64,000 nucleotides of DNA from Streptomyces venezuelae (GCF_008642355.1 NZ_CP029193.1:7402001-7466000), one strand, 5' to 3'; counted from the stretch's first letter, positions 27,215 to 35,990 are shown. The notes: generated from the sequence alone by a model not told the origin. Numbers and translations: made by a program.

Positions 27215-27733
27215 TCACCCCCGCAGTCGAGGCGCATGGGCGGCCGCGTCCACCGCCACGCCCTCACGCTCCAGGACCTCGGCCAACGCCTCTGCCCACG
27301 ACACCAACGCGGCGACGCCGATCCCGTATGGCCGGGGCTGCCCGGCCCGCGCGCTCCACTCACCGATCGCCCCGGCCCCGCGCAACAGCAGCCGCGCACC
27401 GCCCTTGGTGTTGCCGCGGGCCGAGTGCGTCAGGCCCACGGCGAGCTGCGCCAGCCCCTGCCATAGACCGCGCTCACCCTCTGGCCCCGACTTCCACGCG
27501 TCCTCGAACACCTCGTGCGCGTGAAAGGGCTGCCCGGCATCCAGCAGCGCCTGCGCCTCGGTCACGGACTCCTCGGGCGTCCGTACGACCCCCTCCGGCT
27601 GCCGCGGCACGCCGTCGGCCCCATAGGGCAACGGCCGCCCGAGACCGTCGCGGGGCCGCTGATTACGGGCCCGGCCTTCCTCGTCACGATCCCGCTCGCG
27701 GCCACTGTCGTACGGTCCAGGTGCAGAGCTCAT
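27215..27733 (-). CDS. DUF309 domain protein
   Basis: A 172-residue product whose first 50 residues are polar and low-complexity (Asp/Arg/Glu-rich). Residues 55-150 carry the DUF309 pattern LLDAGQPFHAHEVFEDAWK and GLAQLAVGLTHSARGN, an all-helical fold with His/Glu residues in the core. The family's function is unknown. A monocistronic gene in front of the tRNA, transcribed away from it. Confidence 0.85.
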   Translation of the reverse strand: MSSAPGPYDSGRERDRDEEGRARNQRPRDGLGRPLPYGADGVPRQPEGVVRTPEESVTEAQALLDAGQPFHAHEVFEDAWKSGPEGERGLWQGLAQLAVGLTHSARGNTKGGARLLLRGAGAIGEWSARAGQPRPYGIGVAALVSWAEALAEVLEREGVAVDAAAHAPRLRG

Positions 27734-27844
27734 ACGCCGATTGTCGCGCGTCCCTGACGGCGGTCACCGCAGGACGGAGCACCCTTCGGCGTGGGGTAGA
27801 GTTCTACCTGTGATCACGCGGAGCACACACCGCGAGAAACACAC

Positions 27845-27918
<74 letters not shown>

Positions 27919-27936
27919 CTTGAAAGAGTCGCAGTT

Positions 27937-27972
27937 CGAAGGCCGTTTCAGAGCAATCTGAAACGGCCTTCG
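27937..27972 (+). terminator. strong hairpin terminator after tRNA-Pro
   Basis: A 16-bp perfect stem (27937-27952 with 27957-27972) with GCAA tetraloop, starting 19 bases after the tRNA. There is no T-tract. The tetraloop and perfect pairing make it a good insulator between the tRNA and the defence-like operon that begins 124 bases later. Confidence 0.8.
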
Positions 27973-28095
27973 GCGTTCTCGGGCCCGGGGAGGGGCCGGC
28001 GTCGGTCCACCGATGTTCGTCGTGATTCGCGGGCGTTGTACTGTACCGGCGAACTACGTTGTCATGAGAGTTTTCGAGCCGGGGGCGGGGCGAAG

Positions 28096-28410
28096 GTGTC
28101 GACGATCGGTCTGGCTGCGGCCATCGACGAGCTGCGGCAGGAGCTGTACGAGGCACAACGCCTCGGTGCAGGCCAGCAGTTCGCCTTCGGCGTCGAAGAG
28201 GCGGAGCTGGAGCTGCAGCTCGAACTGCGCAGGTCCGCCAAGGGAGATGGCAAGCTGTCCTTCGGCGTGGTCGCCGTCGGCGCGAGCGGCGAGCAATCCA
28301 CCGTCCGCACCCACAAGCTGGTGTTGAAGCTGTCGGTCGGGGACCAGGCCCGCGCAGGCGCGCGCCCCGAAATCGGTGACGACGAGTCCGGGTCACCGGA
28401 CGAGGAGTGA
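28096..28410 (+). CDS. trypco2 (trypsin-co-occurring domain 2) protein
   Basis: The GTG at 28096 gives a 104-residue acidic protein. Residues 1-80 match the trypco2 pattern: GLAAAIDELRQELYEA, then alternating polar/hydrophobic strands EAELELQLELRR and KLSFGVVAVGA. The family is defined by its location next to trypsin-like proteases in conflict systems. Here the protease gene starts two bases after its stop, so the two are co-translated. It is likely a regulatory or adaptor partner of the protease. The frame could be opened further upstream, but without conserved residues. Confidence 0.85.
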   Translation: MSTIGLAAAIDELRQELYEAQRLGAGQQFAFGVEEAELELQLELRRSAKGDGKLSFGVVAVGASGEQSTVRTHKLVLKLSVGDQARAGARPEIGDDESGSPDEE

Positions 28411-28411
28411 C

Positions 28412-30574
28412 GTGGATCGCCGCAGACTGGCGTTGATCCGCAGCGGGGATGCCGACGCGGGGCGCGTCACCGTCGGCTCCGGCTATCTGATCGCCCCGCG
28501 CCTCGTCCTGACCGCCCGCCATGTGCTGGTGGACCGCCACGCGGGAACGCCGTGGCCCGTCATCACCGTACGCGTGGGCCACCACCTCGACGGCGAGCCG
28601 ACGCGCGCGGACGCGGAACTGCTCTGGGCCCATCCGGGCGGACTGGACGTCGCGCTGCTGCGGATCGACCGGGAGGTCGATCCGCCCGGCTCTGTCCGCT
28701 GGGGCCGCCCGGCGGGCACCGCGCCGCTGCCGTACGAGGGCCTCGGGTATCCCTGGGCCGCCAAGGGGAAGGTCCGGGCGCCGGAGCACCTGCGGGGTCT
28801 CCTGCCGGTCTTGTCCGGAGGCAGGGACCGCTACGTCCTCGACCAGGGACCGGCGCCCGCCGCCCGCACCGACGGCGGGAACGCGTGGGCCGGAACCTCG
28901 GGAGCGGCGATCTTCTGCGGCGGCCACCTCGTCGGCGTCGTGACCGAGGAGGACCAGGCCTACGGCGCCCGCCGACTGGTCGCGCTGCCGGCGTCCTCGT
29001 TCGCCGATGACGACGCCTTCACCGCCCACGTCGAGGAGCACACCGGCCGGTCACCCCTGCTGGGTGCCGTCGGTGCGCCTCTGCCGAAAGCCGGGCCCGC
29101 CCCCGAGCGCACGCGCGCCGAACGGGAACTGGAGCAGCTGCTCACACCCTTGTTCCCGCATCCCGACGTCCGCGTCGACCACGCTCGAGCCCTGGCGCGC
29201 GAACTGGGCTACGAGCCGCACGGATACGAGCCGAGCACCGCCGACCTCGCGGCGCTCCTCACCACGCATCCCCGGGCGCTCGCGTCGCTCGGCGAAGCCG
29301 TCGCGAGCGGCGCGCAGGCGACGGTTCGCGCCGCTCTGACCCACCTGTTCTCTTGGGCCAGGGCACTCGACCGCGGGGCGCTGCTCTCCGTGAACGAATA
29401 CCACACCCTCATCGACCTGCTGCGCCGGGTCTGCGAGAAGCAGTCGGCGCTGCTGCCCCGCACAGCCGGCGAGGCGCTGCGCCACGTCGTCCTCCCGGAA
29501 GCCCTCACCCGTTCCCAGCTCGGCGGGGACGAAGTCCAAGCCGTCGTCGAGGGCTTGGAGGATCTGACCGACGGTGTCGGCGGCCCCGACAGCGGCCCGC
29601 CGGTGCCGGCCCTGCTACGGCTCGTGGAGTACGTGGCAGCGGCCGTCGGCGACGGACTGGGCGCCGAACTGCGCACGTGGTCGGAGAAGACCGCCCAGCG
29701 GCTCGGTATCCACCCCGGGGCGCTGGGGGAGAGGCGTACGGACGCGGCCCGGTGGGCGAAGCGCACCGCGTCGCCCGTGTCGAGGGTCGTCATGGAATTG
29801 GCACAGGACCCCGCCGCGGGCGGTGACCGGTACCGGGTCCGCGTCCTGCTCGTCCGTGACGACGGTTCGTACCGCGTGCTCAAGGAGACGGAGTCAGAGC
29901 CCAAGACCCCGCAGGAGGCGGCGAGCACCCTGACCGACGCGGTCCACGCGGCGGCCCAGGAGCCGGGGCACGGTGACCAGGTGCCCTGGGTGACGGTCGT
30001 GGTCGACCGGGCCGGTCTCGACCTGGCCGTCGACGAATGGGAGGCCGAATCGCCCGACGGCATCCTTCCGGCGTGGCCGATCGGGGCGGACTACCGCCTC
30101 TCCCTGAGCTGCCCGGAACTCAGCGACCGCGGGCCGCAGCGCGAAGGCGACCAGGAACGCCGATGGCAGAACGGACGCGATTCGGTGCTCGTCACCGACC
30201 ATACGTGCGGCGATGCCCGCCAGCTCGTCCATCTGCTGAAGACCGAGCACCGTGACACCGCGCGGGTGGTCCTCCACGGCCCTGCCGACCAACGCCGGTC
30301 CTGGTTGCTGACCTGTCTCGCCCTGGGCGTCCCCGTCGTGCTGTGGGACCGTGCGGCCGTCGACCACGACGACGCGGGGAAACTGGAGCCCCTGGCGCCC
30401 GCCGACGACTTGGCCGGACTCCCCGAGCGGCTGCGGGGTTTCCGGAGCGACTCGGCGGCCTCCCCCGCGGAGCGGAGGGCACGGCCCTCTCTCGTATGGG
30501 AACCGAAAGGCCGTCCGCCGCGGAGCGAGCCGTTGTACTTGAGTGACCCCTGGAGAGGAACGCACGCCTCATGA
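28412..30574 (+). CDS. trypsin-like protease fused to VMAP-type regulatory module
   Basis: GTG 28412 gives 720 residues. Residues 1-200 are a chymotrypsin-fold protease: His37 in LTARHVLV, Asp79 in GGLDVALLRI, Ser163 in WAGTSGAAIF, so the triad is complete. No signal peptide is visible, so it acts in the cytoplasm. Residues about 235-330 are helical and resemble an effector-associated (EAD-like) domain. The C-terminal third (about 490-715) matches the VMAP C-terminal module, with GVPVVLWDR and the ending SLVWEPKGRPP, similar to the family's L-W-D-x-P-x-R-L-P-P ending. VMAP proteins are the sensor/adaptor of vWA-MoxR-VMAP conflict systems, so proteolysis is probably switched on by a signal relayed through the ATPase. 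The start is two bases after trypco2; the stop overlaps the MoxR start. Confidence 0.85.
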   Translation: MDRRRLALIRSGDADAGRVTVGSGYLIAPRLVLTARHVLVDRHAGTPWPVITVRVGHHLDGEPTRADAELLWAHPGGLDVALLRIDREVDPPGSVRWGRPAGTAPLPYEGLGYPWAAKGKVRAPEHLRGLLPVLSGGRDRYVLDQGPAPAARTDGGNAWAGTSGAAIFCGGHLVGVVTEEDQAYGARRLVALPASSFADDDAFTAHVEEHTGRSPLLGAVGAPLPKAGPAPERTRAERELEQLLTPLFPHPDVRVDHARALARELGYEPHGYEPSTADLAALLTTHPRALASLGEAVASGAQATVRAALTHLFSWARALDRGALLSVNEYHTLIDLLRRVCEKQSALLPRTAGEALRHVVLPEALTRSQLGGDEVQAVVEGLEDLTDGVGGPDSGPPVPALLRLVEYVAAAVGDGLGAELRTWSEKTAQRLGIHPGALGERRTDAARWAKRTASPVSRVVMELAQDPAAGGDRYRVRVLLVRDDGSYRVLKETESEPKTPQEAASTLTDAVHAAAQEPGHGDQVPWVTVVVDRAGLDLAVDEWEAESPDGILPAWPIGADYRLSLSCPELSDRGPQREGDQERRWQNGRDSVLVTDHTCGDARQLVHLLKTEHRDTARVVLHGPADQRRSWLLTCLALGVPVVLWDRAAVDHDDAGKLEPLAPADDLAGLPERLRGFRSDSAASPAERRARPSLVWEPKGRPPRSEPLYLSDPWRGTHAS

Positions 30575-31581
30575 CCACCCCAGAGCCCCCGGCCGCCACG
30601 AGCCCCCGGTCCTCGTCCTCCGAGGGCGGGGGTGACGACTGGTGGCTGTTCCGCGGGGACGGCGAGAGCCGTGAGGTGCCCTTCCCCGCGGCACCCCCGT
30701 GGCGCCGGTTCGACGGACAGGAGACCGCGACCGGTGACAGGGTCCCGTACCCGCGGCCCTACCTCATCGGCCCCGACGAGGTGGAGGTGGTGAACGCGGC
30801 ACTCCACCTCCGCAGGCCGCTCCTGGTGACCGGGCAGCCCGGCACGGGCAAGTCCTCGATGGCCCACGCCATCGCCCACGAACTCACGCTCGGCCGTGTC
30901 CTGCAGTGGCCGGTGAACAGCCGCTCGACGCTTCAGGACGCCCTCTACCACTACGACGCCGTCGGCCGGCTCCGCGAGGCGACCCTGCGGCGCGACGCGG
31001 ACGGCGCGGAACCCGACATCGGTCAGTACATCCGGCTCGGCCCCCTCGGTAACGCGCTCGTGCCTCGCAAACGCCCCCGCGTGCTGCTCGTCGACGAGCT
31101 GGACAAGGGCGACGTCGACCTGCCCAACGACCTGTTGACCGTCTTCGAAGAAGGTGAGTTCGCCATCTCCGAACTCACCCGGCTGCCCGCCGGCCACGGG
31201 CCGGTACAGGTCCTGACCGACGACCCGGACGAGACCGCCCCCGTCACGCGTGGCCGCGTCCGCTGCGACGAGTTCCCCGTCGTCGTCATCACGAGCAACG
31301 GCGAGCGGGAGTTCCCGCCCGCGTTCCTCCGGCGCTGCATCCGCCTCGATCTGCCCGAGCCCGACGAGCAGCGACTTCGGGAAATCGTCACCGCGCACCT
31401 CGGCCCCGACGCCTTGGCCGACACCGACGACCTGCTGCGGGAGTTCCTCGAACGCCGCGCCGAGGGCGATCTGGCCACCGACCAGCTGCTCAACGCCGTC
31501 TTCCTCCGCAAGGGCGGTGTGCACCTCGACGCGGCCTCCCTCCTCCGGGGCGTCCTGCACCGTCTCGGCGGAACCGTGTGA
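30571..31581 (+). CDS. MoxR-type AAA+ ATPase
   Basis: The 336-residue product has Walker A GQPGTGKS (residues 88-95), Walker B VLLVDE (171-176), sensor-1 VITSNGERE (Asn243) and arginine-finger candidates in FLRRCI (254-255). All ATPase motifs are intact. MoxR-type ATPases assemble as hexamers and act with vWA proteins as remodelling chaperones. Four-base overlap with the protease gene and a four-base gap to the vWA/nuclease gene show strict co-expression. It probably gates the nuclease protein or the protease using ATP. Confidence 0.9.
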   Translation: MTTPEPPAATSPRSSSSEGGGDDWWLFRGDGESREVPFPAAPPWRRFDGQETATGDRVPYPRPYLIGPDEVEVVNAALHLRRPLLVTGQPGTGKSSMAHAIAHELTLGRVLQWPVNSRSTLQDALYHYDAVGRLREATLRRDADGAEPDIGQYIRLGPLGNALVPRKRPRVLLVDELDKGDVDLPNDLLTVFEEGEFAISELTRLPAGHGPVQVLTDDPDETAPVTRGRVRCDEFPVVVITSNGEREFPPAFLRRCIRLDLPEPDEQRLREIVTAHLGPDALADTDDLLREFLERRAEGDLATDQLLNAVFLRKGGVHLDAASLLRGVLHRLGGTV

Positions 31582-31585
31582 CGCC

Positions 31586-34500
31586 GTGATCTTCCGTGTG
31601 ACGAAGGTGCTGGCCGAGAGCGGGGTGGAACTCTCCCCCGAGGAGCTCCTCGACGCCGTGTGGCTCGCCGGAAAGCTGCCTCGGGGCGCCCGGCCCCTGG
31701 CGCGCTCCGCCGACGCGGCATCGGCGACCTCGGAGCGGCACGGCGTACACCACGACGGGCCGCTGGTACCGGAGCCCGCAGCCGCAGAGCCCACGCCGCA
31801 GCCACCCGCCACGGACGCCGCTGAGGGCCGCTCGACGCACCCGCTCCTGGCCTCCGCGCAGCCCGGTCCCGACGAAGAGGTGCAGGCGGCCCCGAGCCGG
31901 TCGCCGGCCGTCGCGGTCCGCGCCCCGGACCGCAGCGCCCTCGGCGCGGGGCAGCTCAGGCTCGGCAAGGCTCTCCGGCCGCTTCGGCAGCGTTTCCCCG
32001 ACCCGCGCCGACGGGAACACGACATCGCACGAACCGTCGACGCCATCGCGGAGACCGGTATGCCCGATACCGTCACCCGCGCGGTGCGCACCCGCTGGCT
32101 GTCCCTGGCCCTCGTGGTCGACGACGGTGTCTCCATGGTGCTCTGGCAGCGGCTCGCCGCCGATGTACGGGCACTCATGGAGCGCGCCGGAGCCTTCCGG
32201 GACGTGCGTGTGTACGGCCTCGACACGCGCGGCGGTACGCCTTTCCTGAGGACGGTCCCGTACCGCCACCATGGCCGCGTCCTTACGCCGGAGACCCTGT
32301 GCGACCCGAGCGGCAGCACCCTCGTCCTGGTCGTCAGCGACGGTGTGGGCGAAGCCTGGCGGGGCGACGGAATGCGCCAGGTCATGGACCGCTGGGGAGG
32401 GTGCGGCCCCACCGCGATCATCCAGCCACTGCCGGTTCGACTCTGGGCGAGCACCGGTGTCGCCGCACGGCGCTGGCATGTCACCACCCGTCGCCGCGGC
32501 GGCCCCACCCGCGCCTGGCACGTCACCGACCCCGACCTGCCGCCCGACCTCGTCCGGTTCGACTCCGTCCCCGTCCCGGTGCTCGCGCCGACCCCTGAGG
32601 CCGTCGCGGACTGGGCTCGGCTCGTCGCCGCACCCGGCGGGACGGCGCTCCTCCCGCTGTGGGACGCCGACGCCGCCGGCCGGACCGCGGCCGCCTCCCC
32701 GGAAGGCGACGCGGCCGACGCGGTGCTTCGCTTCCGGGAGGCCGCGTCACCGGAGGCGTACCGGCTCGCGGCCCACGTGGCCGCCGTCGCACCCACCACG
32801 CCGCCCGTGATGCGCTTGGTGCAGGCGGCCGTCGGGCCACCGGCCGACCTCGGGCACCTCATGGAGGTGTTCCTGGGAGGTCTCATGCACGAACTCGACG
32901 CCTGCGGGGCGGACCGACCGCCGCACCACCGGCGGTTCGACTTCACGGACGACGCGCGCCGCGTCCTCCTCAGCGCCGTGTCCCCGAAGGAACTGCTGCG
33001 CACCGCCGAGGCCGCCACGCGGCACATCGAGGCCGCCGTCGGCCGCGCCCTGGTCTTCCCCGCATGGGTCGGGCACCCGGACGGGGCGGCCGTCATCGAC
33101 GACACCGCACGCTCCTTCGGCTGGCTCCGGGAGCAGGTGCTGACGCGGCTCGGCATCCCGTCCGCCGACGCCGGGCCGGTAACGCCCGGACCCGAACCGA
33201 CCGTGACCCGTGCCGACGGGCCCGCCGACTCGGCGGATGCCGGGAGCGATGAGGCGTACGACGACGCCCCGGGCGAGTTCCTGCCGGTCGGCTGGACGAA
33301 GCTCCGCCCCGAGGACCCGGAGTCGCTCGGTCGGTTCCGGCTCCGTGCCCGCAGCGCCGACGGCTGGCCGCACCTGACGATGTACCTGGCCGAGGACGAG
33401 GAGGGCACCCTCGCCACCGTTCGGGCGCCGCTCAGGCTGAGTACCCGCGACCCGGAGACGGCCAGGGACCTCGTCCGGACGGAAGCCGAATGCCTGACCC
33501 GCATGCGGGGCATGCACGCACCTGCGCTCCTCGGCGTGGCGGGGCTCACCGAAGGGGAGTTGCCGTGGATCGCGGCGGTCTGCGTCCACAGCCGTGCCGA
33601 CGTCCCGGCCTCGCCGCCCGCGCCCAACCTGCGTGCCGTCCTTGCCGAACACACCCAGACGATTCCGGAAGGGCTCTTCCTGCGGATCGGGCGCGGCCTG
33701 GCGGAAGCCGTCGCCGCCGCCCACTCCCGGGGACTCGTGCACGGCTCGCTCTCCCCCTTGACCGTTCTCGTGACCGACCGCGACATCCGGCTGGTCGGCT
33801 GGTCGACCGCGACGATCGACGGAGTCGACAGCGCGCACCAGGAGTTGCTGCCCCGGAGCGACACCTACCTGGAGGCGGGTGACGGGCGGCCGCGCACCCC
33901 GCAGAGCGATGTGTACGCCGTCGGGGCCCTGTTGCTGGCCCTGCTCTCGGGACGGTGGAGCGACCCGAGGGCCGACGACCCGGAGCGCGGCCCACTGGCC
34001 GAGCCCGGGATCAGCCCGGTGCTCGTGCGCATGTTGTGGCGCTGTCTGGAGCACGACCCCGCGCTCAGACCTTCCGCCACAGTCCTGGCCGAGGCCTTCG
34101 CCGCGGCCGCCGCCGGACGTCCGTACCCTGGCCCCGGCGTTCCGGCCGACGAGTCGGGAACGGTGGTCGGGGGACATTACCGGCTGACACGGCGCCTGCA
34201 CACAGGAATGACGTCGACCACATGGTCGGCGGTCCACGAGACGCAGGGCCGTGGGGTGGCTCTCAAACTCTTCGCCCCGCGGAGGTCGGGCACGGCGTCC
34301 GGCGAGGAGGAATTCCTCGCCGCGGCGCGGCAGTTGGCCGCACTCGAGATCCCGGGAATGGTGCGGGTCAGCGACTACGGACTGCACGAGGGCCGTCCGT
34401 ACCTCGTGACGGATGCGGTCGACGGCGAGGCGCTGGCACAACCGCTGGACCTCGCGCTCGGCGCCCTACCCGTGGAAGAGATCAGGGACATCGGCGGACA

Positions 34501-35866
34501 GCTCGCGCGGACGCTCGCCGAACTCCACGAGCACGGGCTGCTGCACCTGGATCTCAACCCCTCGACCGTGGTGTTGCGCCGTGACGGCAGGGTGCTCGTG
34601 ACCGATCCCGGGCTGTGCGTCACCGGCCCGTCGCGCATCACCATGCGCAGGCGACTCCGCGTCCGCGACACCCCCGGTTTCCTGCCGCCGTACCGGTCGC
34701 ACGAAGAGCTCTCCGAGAGCGCCGCCGTCGACCGCCGAAGCGACCTGTACTCACTGGGCTGCCTGCTGTACGCCATGGTCACGGGCGCCGCGCCCGACGT
34801 GGCCGTGGTCACGCCGGGCGCGACAGAGGCCCGGCGACGCTCGTATCCCCGACCGGAGCTGCCGTCCGGGTACTCGCCCGCGCTCGAAGCGTTGGTCGTG
34901 GACCTGCTGGAGGCCGACCCCGCGGATCGTCCGGTGAACGCGGCCGAGGTCCTGGCGAGGCTCACGGGCGCGGACACCGACGACAGGGAGCTGATCACGG
35001 TCCACCGGGCGGTACGGAACGCGGATCCGCACGGCGCCCGGATGGGTGCTGTCCTACGGGCTGTCATCGACCAGGTGCTGAGCGGCGAGCTCACGGGCCG
35101 GTACGACCTGAAGCAGCTCGCGAAGACGGAGAGGACGAATCTCGGGGCCCTGGTCGAAATGGCCGTCCAGCGCGAGTTCCGTTTCGAGGACGGCGACGCG
35201 ATGGACTTCCGTATCGCCGACATCGAGGTCGACTGCCGTTTCAGCCACGCACTCGGCGGCTGGCTCTTCCCTCCCGAGACGCTGGGCCACATCTGCCTGC
35301 TGGTCTGGGCCGACGACGACCGGAGCCGGTGGAGCGTGGGTCTGCTGCGTGTCAGGCGGGAATGGCTCAACGCGGGATACAACCGCGACCGGAAGGCCAC
35401 GCTCAGGGCGGAGCACCGCAACAAGATCGCCTGGCTGTGGCACGACGCCGAGCTGCAGGAGAACGTCCTGCTGCATCTGTCCGACACCGACCGCGAGGCC
35501 GTCTTCGCGAGCACGTCCGGACAAGGGCGGCTCAACGAGTTCTTCCGGCGTGTCCAGGGGCGCCGGATCGGTCGCGCCGTGCTCCGTACCGTGGTGGGGC
35601 AGAGGGACTACATGAAGCGCGTGCGCGGGAACGGCGGATCCCGCTCGGCGCTGCGCAACGAGGGGATCATCATCCTCGGCGACCACGAAGCACACCGACG
35701 CGTCGCCCTGCAATTGGGCCTCCCCGTCCCCCAGGAAGGAGAGTTCGTCAGCGCGCGGGTCGCACCGGCTCCGCCCGGGGACGACCGGCCTTCCGCGGAG
35801 TTGGACGACCGGCTGTGGTGCGTGGCCTCACCGGATGACCCCGTGCACCGCGCGCCGGTCATCTGA
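31586..35866 (+). CDS. SAV_2336/vWA-like, double kinase-like, NaeI-type nuclease fusion protein
   Basis: GTG 31586 gives 1426 residues. Residues 1-60: SAV_2336-type start (ELSPEELLDAVWLAGKLP). About 170-345: vWA-like fold (LALVVDDGVSM, LVLVVSDGVGEAW). About 583-845: pseudokinase, with HGSLSP in place of HRDLKP and no DFG. About 865-1128: second kinase-like domain with Lys894 in VALK, HLDLNPS and DPG instead of DFG. About 1135-1395: close match to restriction endonuclease NaeI. Glu1191, Asp1207, Asp1216 and position 1218 align in exact spacing with NaeI Glu70, Asp86, Asp95 and Lys97, but position 1218 is Arg. Val1164 aligns with NaeI Leu43. The C-terminal NaeI-like region is almost complete. 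The protein is inferred to be the vWA component and effector of the system; DNA cleavage, DNA binding or nicking are all possible. Confidence 0.85.
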   Translation: MIFRVTKVLAESGVELSPEELLDAVWLAGKLPRGARPLARSADAASATSERHGVHHDGPLVPEPAAAEPTPQPPATDAAEGRSTHPLLASAQPGPDEEVQAAPSRSPAVAVRAPDRSALGAGQLRLGKALRPLRQRFPDPRRREHDIARTVDAIAETGMPDTVTRAVRTRWLSLALVVDDGVSMVLWQRLAADVRALMERAGAFRDVRVYGLDTRGGTPFLRTVPYRHHGRVLTPETLCDPSGSTLVLVVSDGVGEAWRGDGMRQVMDRWGGCGPTAIIQPLPVRLWASTGVAARRWHVTTRRRGGPTRAWHVTDPDLPPDLVRFDSVPVPVLAPTPEAVADWARLVAAPGGTALLPLWDADAAGRTAAASPEGDAADAVLRFREAASPEAYRLAAHVAAVAPTTPPVMRLVQAAVGPPADLGHLMEVFLGGLMHELDACGADRPPHHRRFDFTDDARRVLLSAVSPKELLRTAEAATRHIEAAVGRALVFPAWVGHPDGAAVIDDTARSFGWLREQVLTRLGIPSADAGPVTPGPEPTVTRADGPADSADAGSDEAYDDAPGEFLPVGWTKLRPEDPESLGRFRLRARSADGWPHLTMYLAEDEEGTLATVRAPLRLSTRDPETARDLVRTEAECLTRMRGMHAPALLGVAGLTEGELPWIAAVCVHSRADVPASPPAPNLRAVLAEHTQTIPEGLFLRIGRGLAEAVAAAHSRGLVHGSLSPLTVLVTDRDIRLVGWSTATIDGVDSAHQELLPRSDTYLEAGDGRPRTPQSDVYAVGALLLALLSGRWSDPRADDPERGPLAEPGISPVLVRMLWRCLEHDPALRPSATVLAEAFAAAAAGRPYPGPGVPADESGTVVGGHYRLTRRLHTGMTSTTWSAVHETQGRGVALKLFAPRRSGTASGEEEFLAAARQLAALEIPGMVRVSDYGLHEGRPYLVTDAVDGEALAQPLDLALGALPVEEIRDIGGQLARTLAELHEHGLLHLDLNPSTVVLRRDGRVLVTDPGLCVTGPSRITMRRRLRVRDTPGFLPPYRSHEELSESAAVDRRSDLYSLGCLLYAMVTGAAPDVAVVTPGATEARRRSYPRPELPSGYSPALEALVVDLLEADPADRPVNAAEVLARLTGADTDDRELITVHRAVRNADPHGARMGAVLRAVIDQVLSGELTGRYDLKQLAKTERTNLGALVEMAVQREFRFEDGDAMDFRIADIEVDCRFSHALGGWLFPPETLGHICLLVWADDDRSRWSVGLLRVRREWLNAGYNRDRKATLRAEHRNKIAWLWHDAELQENVLLHLSDTDREAVFASTSGQGRLNEFFRRVQGRRIGRAVLRTVVGQRDYMKRVRGNGGSRSALRNEGIIILGDHEAHRRVALQLGLPVPQEGEFVSARVAPAPPGDDRPSAELDDRLWCVASPDDPVHRAPVI

Positions 35867-35910
35867 CACGGCCCTTGACGCGTCGATTCGTTTCCGTCCA
35901 ACAGTGGAGG

Positions 35911-35990
35911 ATCATGTCGGGCGTGGTGGTCGTCGGAGCGGGGATCGTCGGGGCCTCGGTGGCGTGCGGGCGGGCTCGGGGTGACCGGGA
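35911..35990 (+). pseudogene. remnant of a FAD-dependent oxidoreductase N-terminus
   Basis: ATG 35914 preceded by GTGGAGGATC opens MSGVVVVGAGIVGASVACGR, a perfect Rossmann FAD-binding beta-alpha start (GxGxxG). The similarity ends abruptly near 35975-35990; beyond this the frame is meaningless and stops at 36061-36063, and the next recognisable sequence is an EF-hand gene in another frame. This is a gene fragment of about 25 codons left by a deletion or recombination. Confidence 0.6.

Noticed and set aside
25442..27466. 674-codon plus-strand frame opposite the DHA2 exporter
   Set aside because: Asp/Arg/Gln-rich shadow of a hydrophobic protein; no ribosome site and no recognisable domain.
27973..28095. 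Earlier start for the trypco2 gene
   Set aside because: The frame is open to about 28036, but those residues are unlike the family and no ribosome site is seen; GTG 28096 begins the conserved part.
30091..33864. 1257-codon minus-strand frame across the protease, ATPase and vWA genes
   Set aside because: It spans three clearly real genes on the opposite strand, is Ser/Arg/Ala-rich, and shows no domain.
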